Positions 34,568 through 43,835 of a stretch of 64,000 nt of DNA are shown here, piece after piece; the stretch's first letter is position 1; each line of letters starts with the position of its first letter. The position numbers and the translations under genes are program-made. A model generated the notes under the pieces. The model did not search any database. It was given only the letters and a program-made list of their open reading frames with translations, and was not told the DNA's origin. Location of the stretch: the NCBI GenBank assembly GCA_964519955.1, contig CAZFLM010000001.1:124001-188000 (forward strand), read 5' to 3'. This DNA comes from CAZFLM01 sp964519955 (GTDB lineage: Bacteria; Armatimonadota; Chthonomonadetes; Chthonomonadales; CAJBBX01).

Positions 34568-36463
34568 CTACTCCCGCAGCGCCGCCACCTTCACGTCGCG
34601 CAGCTCCACGCCCTCCGGGTGGAAGGACATCTTGCCGACCATCAGGTCCTCGCGGTAGACGATCGCCGTGCGCGCGCCGGCGATCTCCACGTCGAAGATC
34701 GTGCCGCCGAGCTTCTCGTTCCCCTTCACCGCCACGCGGACCTGGAACGGCGTCTCCACGCCGGCCAGGCTCTTGATGGGGCGGCCGAAGTCGGCGCGGT
34801 TTGCCGCCAGGTCGATGAGGAGGTCGTGCTGCCCCTTGCCGTCCGCCGCCTGGAACGAGACGACGAGCTTGCCCTTGCGCACCTCGGCGGGGGCCACGCG
34901 GAACGTGAGCAGGTAGGCGGGCGTGTCGGCCGAGTACGTCGCGTACGCCGCGATCCTGGGCGCCAGCGTCTTCGCGGCGGCCGTGCGCGGCAACGTCTCC
35001 TTCATCCACCTCGTGCCGATGACGCCGTCCGCGCCCTGCACCAGCTCGCGGATGGCCAGGATGCCACCCCAGCCGCGCACGCCGACCCAGCCGGCCATCA
35101 GGAAGCGCCCGCCCCCGACCTCGGTGATCGCCGGCACGGCCAGCCCGTCGTAGAAGTCCGTCCCCTTGGCGACCATGTCCTCATACGCCGTGTCGGGCGC
35201 GTCCGCAGGCTTCGACCACATGTCCTTGAAGCCGCCGATGATGGTGTCGCGCTGGCCCCAGCGGAAGAAGAACGTGCAGTCGCCGCCGGGCGGGAAGTCG
35301 GGGCTCACGCAGCGCCACCCGCCGTCGATGTCGTCCGACTCCCAGATGCCCCGGGAGCCCGCGTTCGCCAGCATCCGCAGCTTGCCGGACGGGTCGGTAT
35401 ACACGCTCGGGTTCTGGCATGGGTGGAACATGATCCACGTCTTCTTGAACGCAGCTACACCGTCCTCGCACACGGAGTACGTTGCGCCGGCAGGCACGCC
35501 TGGCGTGGAGTCACGGTGGAACTCACCGGTACGCCCGTTCCGCTTCAGATAGTCCCACTGCGCCGGCCAGGTCGTCTTGTCGTCCGGGTAGACGCGGCCC
35601 GTGTGCAGACCGTAGCTCAGGCAGAGCTTGCCGTCGAACACGAAGGGCGTCCCCGTGCCGATGCACTCCCACTGCTCTTCCAGCGGCGTTGCGGCCTCGT
35701 GCTCGGTCCACGTCTTGAAGTCCACGGTGGAGATGTGCTCGAAGTAGTGCGCCCCGCATCCGAACTTGCTCTGGTGATGCCGCCGGTCGTAGAGGTAGAA
35801 GATGTGGTAGCGCCCCTGGTAGTAGAAGCTGACCACGTCGCCAACCCACGCGTTGTGCCCCGGGGGCGTCCAGTACTGCACCTGCGCGGACTTCGCCTGC
35901 TTGCCGGGCTTCGCCACCGGCGCGATGGCCGGGCAGTAGAGCGCCGCCTTGCTCACCGCCCGCGGGTCCAACTCCCACCGGTTCGTCGCGGCCCACTGCG
36001 GGTAGCCGAACGGGAAGTCGTTGTCCAGCAGCTCCCCGTCAACGTACATCGTCCAGCGCGGGCCGGTGAAGTCGAGCACGACTTCGTGCTTCCCCCACGG
36101 CTTCTTGAGCATCGCCAGCGGGATGCCCACGGTCATGTTCCGCCAGTCCGGATGCTCGGCCGAGTGCAGCACGACGGTGGCCTCGATCACGGGCACCGAG
36201 CCGTCCGGCATCTTGAACGCTGGGTAGTTCTGCCGGTTGCGGTCGTGCGGGTCGTGCTGCCGCAGTCGGACGGTCAGCACATCCGCGATCGAGAGGATGG
36301 TCTTCTCGCCGGCGAAGGGCTGCAGGTCGGCGGTGAGCTTTACCGTGAAGCCGCTCGCCGCGGCCGGCGCGCCAAACTCCGCCTGCGCGGCCTGCGCGGT
36401 CAGCGTGCTGTGCGGCTGCTGGGCCGTGTTGAAGAGCCATACGAGTGACAGTAGCTGGATCAT
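34568..36463 (-). CDS. GH32-like beta-propeller protein with LamG-like N-terminus
   Basis: This 631-residue protein has a short hydrophobic N-terminus (MIQLLSLVWLFNTAQQ) and a LamG/concanavalin-like domain (about 30-155: VVLDFTGPRWTMYVDGELL). A propeller with GH32 flavour follows: NAWVGDVVSFYYQGRYHIFYLYD with a possible nucleophile Asp 209, and ISTVDFKTWTEHE. The RDP motif is not recognisable, and the EC-motif position reads GGDCTFFF (Asp 395, Cys 396). The C-terminal region (about 525-631) is a beta-sandwich as in GH32. It may be a distant GH32/GH43-related hydrolase; its substrate is unknown. The ATG is preceded by AGGAGA. Confidence 0.72.
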   Translation of the reverse strand: MIQLLSLVWLFNTAQQPHSTLTAQAAQAEFGAPAAASGFTVKLTADLQPFAGEKTILSIADVLTVRLRQHDPHDRNRQNYPAFKMPDGSVPVIEATVVLHSAEHPDWRNMTVGIPLAMLKKPWGKHEVVLDFTGPRWTMYVDGELLDNDFPFGYPQWAATNRWELDPRAVSKAALYCPAIAPVAKPGKQAKSAQVQYWTPPGHNAWVGDVVSFYYQGRYHIFYLYDRRHHQSKFGCGAHYFEHISTVDFKTWTEHEAATPLEEQWECIGTGTPFVFDGKLCLSYGLHTGRVYPDDKTTWPAQWDYLKRNGRTGEFHRDSTPGVPAGATYSVCEDGVAAFKKTWIMFHPCQNPSVYTDPSGKLRMLANAGSRGIWESDDIDGGWRCVSPDFPPGGDCTFFFRWGQRDTIIGGFKDMWSKPADAPDTAYEDMVAKGTDFYDGLAVPAITEVGGGRFLMAGWVGVRGWGGILAIRELVQGADGVIGTRWMKETLPRTAAAKTLAPRIAAYATYSADTPAYLLTFRVAPAEVRKGKLVVSFQAADGKGQHDLLIDLAANRADFGRPIKSLAGVETPFQVRVAVKGNEKLGGTIFDVEIAGARTAIVYREDLMVGKMSFHPEGVELRDVKVAALRE

Positions 36464-36612
36464 CAGGTCATATCTCCTGGTAGATGGCGCCGAATGGGCG
36501 TTTGCCGGCCTGTAGCCGTCCTCGTGCGCCGCGGCGGGATGGACCCCGGCCCGTCCAGCGCAGCGTCCTGGCAGGATGGCCCTTCGCCTCGGCGCGGCAG
36601 AGGGTCGTGGTG

Positions 36613-36634
36613 GGGCGGGCGTCCCTGCCCGCCC
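36613..36634. repeat. Intergenic hairpin repeat (family A)
   Basis: GGGCGGGC pairs with GCCCGCCC around GTCCCT. It lies 29 bp beyond the 3' end of the GH20 gene. Confidence 0.85.
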
Positions 36635-36662
36635 AGTAGGACATCACGGCGCTGCCCTCAGC

Positions 36663-39503
36663 CTACGGCGACACGCCCGTCAGCGCGATGAGCGCCGGGG
36701 CCGCGCGCCGGCCCGCGCTCTCGAAGTCCACCGACGCGATGGCGCGCTCCGGGTGCGGGTTCTTCCACGGCCAGCAGGTGAGAGCCAGCGGCGCGCCGCC
36801 CGGCGTCTTCCCCTCCCACACGCGGCGGGCCTGCGAGAGCGGGCGGGCGTCGAGCGCGCAGGTGATGTTGCGCCCGTAGATCAGCGGCGCCTCCTCCGTC
36901 GATCCGTCCGCGTAGTGGATGCGGTAGCTGCCCACGCGCTCGCCGATCGCGACGCCCCAGCCGCACGTGTGCACGAAGAGCAGTTCCTTCGCCTTCCGGC
37001 CGATGGCGATGCCGCTCACCGATGCCGGCAGCCCGGCCGGGGCCAGCGTTCCGGCCAGCGCCACCGCCTTCGGCGCGACGAGGAACCGGTTGTCGCCCAG
37101 GCTCACGCGCCCGGTGGGAACGCCGGCCAGGTCGCGACCCGCGCCGTAGCCGAGCCAACCCTCGCCGCCCGCATCGGCCAGCGCGCGCGTGCCCGCCGCC
37201 GATAGGTCGACCAGGAAGCCCGCGCCGGTGCTCGGGACCATCGTGGAGGTCGACAGCGCCGTCACGAAGCGCTCGCCAGGCTCGTAGGGCAGCTTCTCCG
37301 GCGCGCGCCGCCCGACGGACCACGCGCAGTCGGCCGTGTAGACGAGCGGGCCCAGGTACTGGAAGCTCTCGCCGAGCGCCTGCTCCTCGCTGGCGACGCC
37401 GCACCAGGTCGTGCCGATCACGCCCATCGAGTGGTGCTTCAGCCCGTCGCGCGCGATGTTCCAGATGTTGCTGAGCCCGTTCCATGGCCCCACGACCGTC
37501 TTGAAGCCCTGCGCCTCCCAGAACTCCTGGCTCACGAACTTCTCGTAGTTGCCGCCGTAGTGCCAGTCGGCGATGATTACGTCCTTCGGCAGCAGCGGCA
37601 CCGCCTGGCTGACGTTGAGCGCCCCCCCGCCATTGAAGGCGTCCGTGCCGCCGGGCGCGTCCACCGGGGCGAGGAGCATGTCGGACCAGATCATGATCGG
37701 CACGCCGCGCTCAGCCCACCAATCCCGCAGCTTCTTCACGTCGCCGGCGAACAGCTCCGCGGGCGACTTGCCCTTGCAGAGCGGGCACACTCCGTACTCG
37801 TTGTTCAGCTCGTCATGGCCGATGTGGAAGTACCGCGGGTGGATGTGCTTCTGCACCTCCGCGTAGAGATCGAACAGGATGCGGTAGACCTCGGGGTTGG
37901 ACGGGCAGTAGTTGTAGGGGCGCTCCGGCACCTCGGCCAGCTCACGGTGGATGCCGTCGCGGAAGAGCCAGTACTCGCAGTGGCCGCCGGACTGGATCTG
38001 CGGGATGGGCTCCACGAAGTGCTCGCGGGCCGCCTGCGCCACCTCCCCGACCTGCGCGGGCGTGGGGCCCTTGGGCGCCCATTCCGGGTGGCTGTCCCAG
38101 CGGATGCTCTCCATCTCCAGCACGACCGCGTTCATCTTGTAGCGCGGCAGCACCCGCTCCACGATGCGCCGCACGAGGCCCAGGTCGTGCTCGCCGATGC
38201 CCAGGTGCGCCGCCCGCAGGCCGAAGTCCGGCCAGTCGCGAACGGTCACCGCCGGCGCTTCCGGCCCCTTGGCGCCACTCCGCAAGAGCTGCAGCAGCGT
38301 CTGCACGCCCCAGTAGGTGCCCGCCCGATCCCTCCCGCACACGACGATGCCCTTCGGCCCCACGCTCAGCAGGTACCCCTCGGGCGCGGTGGCGCGCTGC
38401 GACTGGGCCGCGGCGCGAGCCACCAGCGGATTGGCCTCCGGCTCGCCCAGCACGATGGCCGCCTGCCCGGGCTTCGCCTGGCGCGCCTGCCGCACGGGCA
38501 GTTGAAGCCGGAAGCGCTCCTGCAGCTCGCGGTTGAGGTCGCGCGCGGCCCGCAGATCCTCCGGCGCGGCGTTGTCGCGCACCACGATGGGCGTGGTCCG
38601 GGAGATGGAGAAGACGCCCGTGCCCGCGCGCGCTTCCTTCGGGTCCGGGATGAGCGCCGGCAGGCCCGCGGCCGGCTTCGTGGGCCGCGAGACGCTGCGC
38701 ACCACGGCAGGCGCGGCGCCCTTCCCCGCCACGTCGAGAGCGGCGCCCGGCCGAGCCGCGTCGCCGGCGAAGCGGATCGTAAGATCCAGGTGGCGCGTCT
38801 CGCCGACTGCCGGAGCGCCCTCGCTCAGGCGCCCGCCCCAGAACGTGCCCGTGAGGCGGCTCCCGTTGAAGCGCAGGCGCGCGTCGAAGAGGCAGAACCA
38901 GGGGTCGCCGCCCGTCGTCAGCGTCACGGTGCCCACTCGCGAGCGTATGGTCAGCTCCGAGGCGCCGCTGGTGACCCACGTCTGCTCGTTGATGTCGGCC
39001 GTGGCGGCCTCCAGCGGCGCCTTGCCCTCGCGCACGCCGCCGGGCTCCCGCGCCGTGTACGCGCAGCCGACGATCGGCGCCTCCGACATCTGCACGGCGG
39101 CATACTCCAGCGCGAGGGGCTGCTGGCGCTTTGGGGTGTAGGAGAGCTGGATGGACACGGAGTTGTCGCGCCGCGCGGTCACCACGTAGTCCAGGCTGAA
39201 GCTCTCGTCAGCGGGGCCGCCCACGACGCGCAGGGCCTTCCCGTCCGGCGTGTCGGTCACCTGCACGTCGCGCACGTCGGTCGGCATGGCGCAGCAGATG
39301 CGCTTCCAACTGCCGTCGTGGAACAGGGCGGTGGCGCCCTCGACCACGCTCTCGCCCCGGTAGCGGATGGAGAGCCCCTTCGACGGCTCGTAGCCGACGA
39401 CCAGCTCCCCGACGGTGACGCTGGCGGATCGCTGGGGAAGCGCCCGCACTCCCGTGGAGCACAGCAGCAATGTTGCGGCAAGGCAAACAACGAGCGTTCG
39501 CAC
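36663..39503 (-). CDS. Exported GH20 beta-N-acetylhexosaminidase-like enzyme
   Basis: This 946-residue protein starts with GTG at 39503, preceded by AGGAG at 6 nt, and has a signal peptide (residues 1-22). Residues about 25-260 are beta-rich and unassigned. Residues 280-420 match the GH20 N-terminal domain (PALIPDPKEARAGTGVFSI; GVQTLLQLLRSG). The barrel follows, with the family's Asp-Glu pair in YFHIGHDELNNEYG (Asp 564, Glu 565), as needed for substrate-assisted catalysis. The C-terminus after 720 contains more beta-structure. It probably releases N-acetylhexosamines from glycans outside the cytoplasm. It is longer than simple GH20 enzymes because of the extra N-terminal module. Confidence 0.88.
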   Translation of the reverse strand: MRTLVVCLAATLLLCSTGVRALPQRSASVTVGELVVGYEPSKGLSIRYRGESVVEGATALFHDGSWKRICCAMPTDVRDVQVTDTPDGKALRVVGGPADESFSLDYVVTARRDNSVSIQLSYTPKRQQPLALEYAAVQMSEAPIVGCAYTAREPGGVREGKAPLEAATADINEQTWVTSGASELTIRSRVGTVTLTTGGDPWFCLFDARLRFNGSRLTGTFWGGRLSEGAPAVGETRHLDLTIRFAGDAARPGAALDVAGKGAAPAVVRSVSRPTKPAAGLPALIPDPKEARAGTGVFSISRTTPIVVRDNAAPEDLRAARDLNRELQERFRLQLPVRQARQAKPGQAAIVLGEPEANPLVARAAAQSQRATAPEGYLLSVGPKGIVVCGRDRAGTYWGVQTLLQLLRSGAKGPEAPAVTVRDWPDFGLRAAHLGIGEHDLGLVRRIVERVLPRYKMNAVVLEMESIRWDSHPEWAPKGPTPAQVGEVAQAAREHFVEPIPQIQSGGHCEYWLFRDGIHRELAEVPERPYNYCPSNPEVYRILFDLYAEVQKHIHPRYFHIGHDELNNEYGVCPLCKGKSPAELFAGDVKKLRDWWAERGVPIMIWSDMLLAPVDAPGGTDAFNGGGALNVSQAVPLLPKDVIIADWHYGGNYEKFVSQEFWEAQGFKTVVGPWNGLSNIWNIARDGLKHHSMGVIGTTWCGVASEEQALGESFQYLGPLVYTADCAWSVGRRAPEKLPYEPGERFVTALSTSTMVPSTGAGFLVDLSAAGTRALADAGGEGWLGYGAGRDLAGVPTGRVSLGDNRFLVAPKAVALAGTLAPAGLPASVSGIAIGRKAKELLFVHTCGWGVAIGERVGSYRIHYADGSTEEAPLIYGRNITCALDARPLSQARRVWEGKTPGGAPLALTCWPWKNPHPERAIASVDFESAGRRAAPALIALTGVSP

Positions 39504-39684
39504 GGCAGTCTCCTCTCACTCCCGACATTCCGTGTCCATTGCCACACGGAGGCGGGCCGATCCTGCACATCGGGGGCAGCGCGCGAAGGCGAGTCCCGCC
39601 GAGCGCGCCACCCACATCCCCGGGAGCCCGCGGGCAGCCAGCCTCGTTCAGGGATAGTATGTCCACGCGCAAGGGGGAGGGCCG

Positions 39685-40182
39685 ATGATCGAGGCGTCGC
39701 TGAAGCTGGTCGAGGTCGGGTACTTCGAAGTGCAGTTCGCGTTCGAGGGGTTGGCGAATGAGCACGTCTGGCTGCGTCCCGCGCCGGTCCTGCTGTCCAT
39801 CGGCGAGATCGCGGGGCACCTCGCCTACTGGGAGGCGGTGCGCCTGGCGGGCGAGGGCGACGACCTGAGCAAGTGCCGAATCGCCAGCCCGCTCGTCGAC
39901 AACAGGTTCCGCTACCACGAGGCGACCGTGGCGACGCCGCCATCCGAGCAGCACCTGGCCCTGACCGCGGAGCAGGTTCACGCCGAGCTGCTTCGGGTCC
40001 ACCAGGAGTCGCTGGCCCACTTCCGGGCGCTCAACCCCGCCCCCGACGCCCGCATCCCCGGTTGCCCCAGCGGCTTCACGTACGCCGAGTACCTGGAGTA
40101 CGCCGGGTTCCACATCGCCTACCACGTCGGCCAGATGTACTCCGCGCGCCATCTGCTCGGCGACACGCCCCCGGACAACTAG
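39685..40182 (+). CDS. DinB family protein
   Basis: This 165-residue four-helix-bundle protein has histidines at the expected metal positions: EIAGHLAYWEAVRLAGEG near residue 44, and GFHIAYHVGQMYSARHLLG near 141-145. The function of this superfamily branch is unknown. The ATG follows a GGGGGAGG ribosome binding site. It is followed after 33 bp by a DUF1801 gene, and both look like small cytoplasmic accessory proteins rather than members of the sugar operons. Confidence 0.82.
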   Translation: MIEASLKLVEVGYFEVQFAFEGLANEHVWLRPAPVLLSIGEIAGHLAYWEAVRLAGEGDDLSKCRIASPLVDNRFRYHEATVATPPSEQHLALTAEQVHAELLRVHQESLAHFRALNPAPDARIPGCPSGFTYAEYLEYAGFHIAYHVGQMYSARHLLGDTPPDN

Positions 40183-40215
40183 GCGCGATACCCAACCGAG
40201 GGGACGACACCCACC

Positions 40216-40641
40216 ATGCAGACGACCGGAAGCCACACAGACGAAGCGGCCGCGAAACCCACTCCCTCCGAGCGCATCGACGCACGGATCGCGGAGCTTG
40301 CCGACTGGCGCGGGGCGATGCTCGCTCGCGTCCGCACCCTCATCGGCGAGGCCGACCCGGACGTGGTGGAGGAGTGGAAATGGCGTGGAGTACCGGTGTG
40401 GTCACATGCCGGCATCATCTGCACCGGCGAGACCTACCAGAGCGTCGTGAAGCTCACCTTCGCCAAGGGCGCCGCGCTGGAGGACCCCGCCGGCCTGTTC
40501 AACGCCAGCCTCGAGGGCAACGTCCGCCGCGCCATCGACATCCGCGAGGGCGACGCCATCGACGAGGATGCGCTGAAGGCGCTCGTCCAGGCCGCCGTCG
40601 CGCTGAACGCATCCGCATCGTCCCGGCGATCGCGCACGTGA
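40216..40641 (+). CDS. DUF1801 (YdhG-like) domain protein
   Basis: This 141-residue cytoplasmic protein matches the DUF1801 pattern: IAELADWRGAMLARVRTLI, then EEWKWRGVPVWSHAGIICTG, then VKLTFAKGA. The family has a small alpha/beta fold related to YdhG and no established biochemical role. The ATG is preceded by GAGGGG at about 8 nt. It probably shares a transcript with the DinB gene 33 bp upstream. An inverted repeat and two hairpins follow in the convergent gap. Confidence 0.85.
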   Translation: MQTTGSHTDEAAAKPTPSERIDARIAELADWRGAMLARVRTLIGEADPDVVEEWKWRGVPVWSHAGIICTGETYQSVVKLTFAKGAALEDPAGLFNASLEGNVRRAIDIREGDAIDEDALKALVQAAVALNASASSRRSRT

Positions 40642-40772
40642 CGACCGGCGGCCGCTGCCCGCTGCCCACCCTCCGCCACGCCCGGCGCGGACCGAGGGCA
40701 GGCGGACCTCCCGCGAACACGGCGATGGAACGGTGTCAACGGGCACCATCAGGTTAGCATCGCGGTTTCGGC

Positions 40773-40822
40773 AGGCTTCCATCATGCTGTGTGATACCCC
40801 GATGAAAGCCTGATGAAAGCCT
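40773..40822. terminator. Inverted repeat with duplicated 3' arm in convergent gap
   Basis: AGGCTTCCATC (40773-40783) can pair, with one mismatch, with either of two tandem copies of GATGAAAGCCT (40801-40811 and 40812-40822). The gap 40642-41007 (366 bp) has no gene; it holds this element and two family A hairpins. Confidence 0.4.
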
Positions 40823-40864
40823 ATCGGTGCCCGTATACCCGCACCTGCCTCGCAGCGCACGATC

Positions 40865-40983
40865 GGCGGGCACGGAGGCCCGCCCTCCATTGGCACGTGC
40901 CTATCCCGGGCCACCGTCCACCGCCCTCCCTCCCAGTCCGTCTGGCACAACCGTACCGGTGGGGTGGGCGTCCCTGCCCGCCC
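40865..40983. repeat. Two intergenic hairpin repeats (family A)
   Basis: 40865-40884 has GGCGGGC/GCCCGCC arms with loop ACGGAG. 40962-40983 has GGGTGGGC/GCCCGCCC arms with loop GTCCCT. They separate the convergent DUF1801 and GH95-like genes. Confidence 0.85.
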
Positions 40984-41007
40984 GGTAGGACACGGCAGCG
41001 CGCCGCC

Positions 41008-43638
41008 CTACCGCGCGGGCTCCAGCGTGACCTTCCCCCCTGCGCGCGTCGCGAAGGTGAAGCGCTCGCCCCGCAGCGTCTCGGCCCTGCGGCCGCCGCG
41101 CACCACGCGCACCGCGCTCCCCGGCCACGGGTTCAGCACAGTGCACGGCCTTCCACGCTCGCTGACGATGCGCACCGACCCGATCGCGCCGCCCTCCAGT
41201 GCCGCGGAGACCAGGAACGCGCCGCGCGCCCGCAGCGTCTCGAACCGGGCGTCGAGGTCGCGGGGCCAGCACGGGAACAGGCGGATCACGCCGTCGTGGC
41301 TCTGCAGCAGCATCTCGTTGATCGCCAGGAGGCCGCCCACGCTCTCGATGCCACCGCCGCCGTAGTAGAGCAGCAGGTTCGGCATGCCGTGCGCCGAGCA
41401 CTCCCGCCGCATGCGGGCCAGAATGGTGGCGGGGTCGTACCCGATGCGCGCGCAGGCCGTATACCACGAGGCGAACCCGTTGTAGTCCTCCCAGCGGGCC
41501 ATGGCCTCCACCATGTCGCTGCTGATCTGGAGCAGGCGAGCGGAGCTGTCCAGGCCGATGGCGCCGGCGGGGAAGATGTGGTGGATTCCCAGTGTATTGC
41601 CGTCGCACCAGGCCATGCCCTTCTCGGAGTAGCGGAACACCGTCTTGCCGCCGCGCTCCTGCAGCGGGTAGTCGCTGAGGCGGTCGAGGATGTGCCGCCA
41701 CGTCGGCCGCCGGTCCTCGTCCACGCCCAGGTCCTCGCTCATCGAGATCAGGTTCGCGAAGAGCGTGCGCACCAACCCCAGCGAGAGCAGGGGGTTCATG
41801 TCCGGCCCCGACCCCTCGTGGATGGAGTCGGAGGTGATCACGTACCGGCCGCCTTCGAAGCGGAGGTAGTCCTCCCAGAAGTCGCCCACCTCGCACAGAT
41901 AGGGGTACGCCGCGGTCCGCAGGAAGGCGAGGTCTTGCGTGTACTGGTACTGCCAGATGAAGTTGAGCGCCGCGAAGGCCGCGTCGGAGCGCTGGCCCCA
42001 ATCCTGGTCGGGGTTCTCGGGCGCGAGCCCCCATGGCCCGATGCACACCGGAAAGTGAATGCCCTTCCACCCGTGGCGCGCGGCCATCGCCCGGCCGTTC
42101 GCAGCGGACTCGCCGATGGCGCGGTAGAAGGGCTCCGTCAGGTCCGCGTGGTTGGCGGAGTAGGCCAAGTAGTACGGCGCCTGGAAGTTGTAGTTCAGAT
42201 GGTAGTCGCCATGCCAGCCCGCGTTGTCGGTCGTCACCCAACTGCCCCAGAGCCCGGGCGCCACCTTGCCGGCCCTGCTGCACGATCCCAGCACATACAG
42301 CGCGCCGTACCAGTGCTTCTCGATCTCCTTGTCCGCGATCTCGATGGCCGAGCGCGACCAGTAGCGGGCCCACCATGCGCGGTGGCGCTCCAGCTCCTTC
42401 GCCACGCGCGGCGGGTCGATGGACAGCGCGCGGCGGCGGGCGGCGCCCAGCGGATCGCGGGCATCCAGGTCGCTCAGCACGGCGGTCACCACGTACACCG
42501 GCTGGCCGGGCCGCAGTTGCGCCGCGAGCCTGCCGGCCTCATCGAGCACGCAGGGAGCCAGCACGCGCGTCGCCACCGCCACGCGGCGGGCCGTTCCGGG
42601 CAGGTCGTCGGCGCGGCGCGTGAACCAGAGCAACCCCTTCGCCGCGTCTATCCCGCCGCCCTCGTCGCCGCCGCGCCGCGCCACGACCGCGCCGTTCACG
42701 TACGCGCGCATCGAGTGCCCGTCGAATGTGCCGGCCACGTGCAGCCAGGTACCAACGGGCAGCGGGTCGTTCGACTGCAGCCGCGCCCCGTTGACCGCCC
42801 AGCGCAGCTTCCCCTTGGAGAGGCCCAGGCTGTATGCCTGGTTCCACTCGCCCTTGCTCACCACGTAGTTCGCCTCGCGGCTGATGCTGCCGATCCGGAT
42901 CCACGCACTCACCGTGACCGCGTGCTCGACGCGCGGCGCCTGGACCTCGTGCCAGGTGGAGCGCCCGTCGAACACCTCGCCGTCGCCGTGCGGCCGCGCC
43001 GCCTCCGCCGCGACCTCCTCCGGGGTCAGCCCGCGATCCACGATGCGCAGCCCGTCGATGGCCCCGTCGAAGTACCACCGCCCGCCGCCCCACTGCTCGC
43101 GGCCCACGTTCACGGCATGCGGAGACTCGGCCACCGCGGAGGGCTGCTCCTCGTATGGGCCGACCGTCTGCCCCACGCTCATGGCGAGCGGCCCGCCGGA
43201 CTGGCACGTCAGCTCCGTGATCAGCAGGTTGCCCGTGGCGCAGACCCGCGAGCGCGTGCGGACCTCGACGCCATCGCGGGTGAACACACCCCGCGCCTCG
43301 GCATGCGCCACGTCCTGCTCCAACCGGTAGCTGGCGCCGCGCAGGGCCGGGATGCCCAGCCGCACCGCGCCGACGGTGAGGATGCGCGCGTCGCCGGGCA
43401 GCCGCGACCAGAAGTCGTTCTTCGCAATATGGAAGCGCAGCGCGTTCGCAGGCCCCGCGATGACCGCGCCCAGGTCGCCATTGCCCAGCAGCGGGCCATC
43501 CGGCATGGCGGTGGTCGGCACGTTCTTGGGTGGCGCGTCCCACACGCCCAGGCACCGCTCCACGACGGACTGGCCGCTCGCGCCCGCCGACAGGACCGCG
43601 GCCATGCTCGCCAACCCCACGATGAGACCCACCGTCAT
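41008..43638 (-). CDS. GH95-like exported glycosidase with inserted, rearranged LamG domain
   Basis: This 876-residue protein has a signal peptide (residues 1-22). The N-terminal super-sandwich starts PDGPLLGNGDLGAVIAGP, as in GH95 alpha-fucosidases. The helical barrel region shows DNAGWHGDYHLNYNFQAPYY. The C-terminus (INEMLLQSHDGVIRLFPCWP, LRARGAFLVSAALEGG) is diagnostic of the GH95 group. A LamG-like domain is inserted at about 175-345. Unusually, its terminal motif (WYFDGAIDGLRIVDRGLTPEE) comes before its core (VSAWIRIG, GTWLHVAGTFDGHSMRAYVNG). Fucose or galactose release from side chains is a reasonable guess, not shown. The ATG at 43638 follows GGAGGAGGG. Confidence 0.83.
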   Translation of the reverse strand: MTVGLIVGLASMAAVLSAGASGQSVVERCLGVWDAPPKNVPTTAMPDGPLLGNGDLGAVIAGPANALRFHIAKNDFWSRLPGDARILTVGAVRLGIPALRGASYRLEQDVAHAEARGVFTRDGVEVRTRSRVCATGNLLITELTCQSGGPLAMSVGQTVGPYEEQPSAVAESPHAVNVGREQWGGGRWYFDGAIDGLRIVDRGLTPEEVAAEAARPHGDGEVFDGRSTWHEVQAPRVEHAVTVSAWIRIGSISREANYVVSKGEWNQAYSLGLSKGKLRWAVNGARLQSNDPLPVGTWLHVAGTFDGHSMRAYVNGAVVARRGGDEGGGIDAAKGLLWFTRRADDLPGTARRVAVATRVLAPCVLDEAGRLAAQLRPGQPVYVVTAVLSDLDARDPLGAARRRALSIDPPRVAKELERHRAWWARYWSRSAIEIADKEIEKHWYGALYVLGSCSRAGKVAPGLWGSWVTTDNAGWHGDYHLNYNFQAPYYLAYSANHADLTEPFYRAIGESAANGRAMAARHGWKGIHFPVCIGPWGLAPENPDQDWGQRSDAAFAALNFIWQYQYTQDLAFLRTAAYPYLCEVGDFWEDYLRFEGGRYVITSDSIHEGSGPDMNPLLSLGLVRTLFANLISMSEDLGVDEDRRPTWRHILDRLSDYPLQERGGKTVFRYSEKGMAWCDGNTLGIHHIFPAGAIGLDSSARLLQISSDMVEAMARWEDYNGFASWYTACARIGYDPATILARMRRECSAHGMPNLLLYYGGGGIESVGGLLAINEMLLQSHDGVIRLFPCWPRDLDARFETLRARGAFLVSAALEGGAIGSVRIVSERGRPCTVLNPWPGSAVRVVRGGRRAETLRGERFTFATRAGGKVTLEPAR

Positions 43639-43835
43639 GTCACCCTCCTCCGCCGCGAATGAGCGCACGCCGGCGCCGGAGCCCCGCGCCGGTATACAGT
43701 ACCTGCTCGGCCGCGGGACACCGCCCGGCGCACCCGCCTCGGCGTCACTCGCAGCGATCTGGCGCGCCGCCGAAGGAGACGCCAGCCTCGACCGCTAACA
43801 GGCTCCCGAAGCCCGCCAACAAGGAGACCGTCGCC

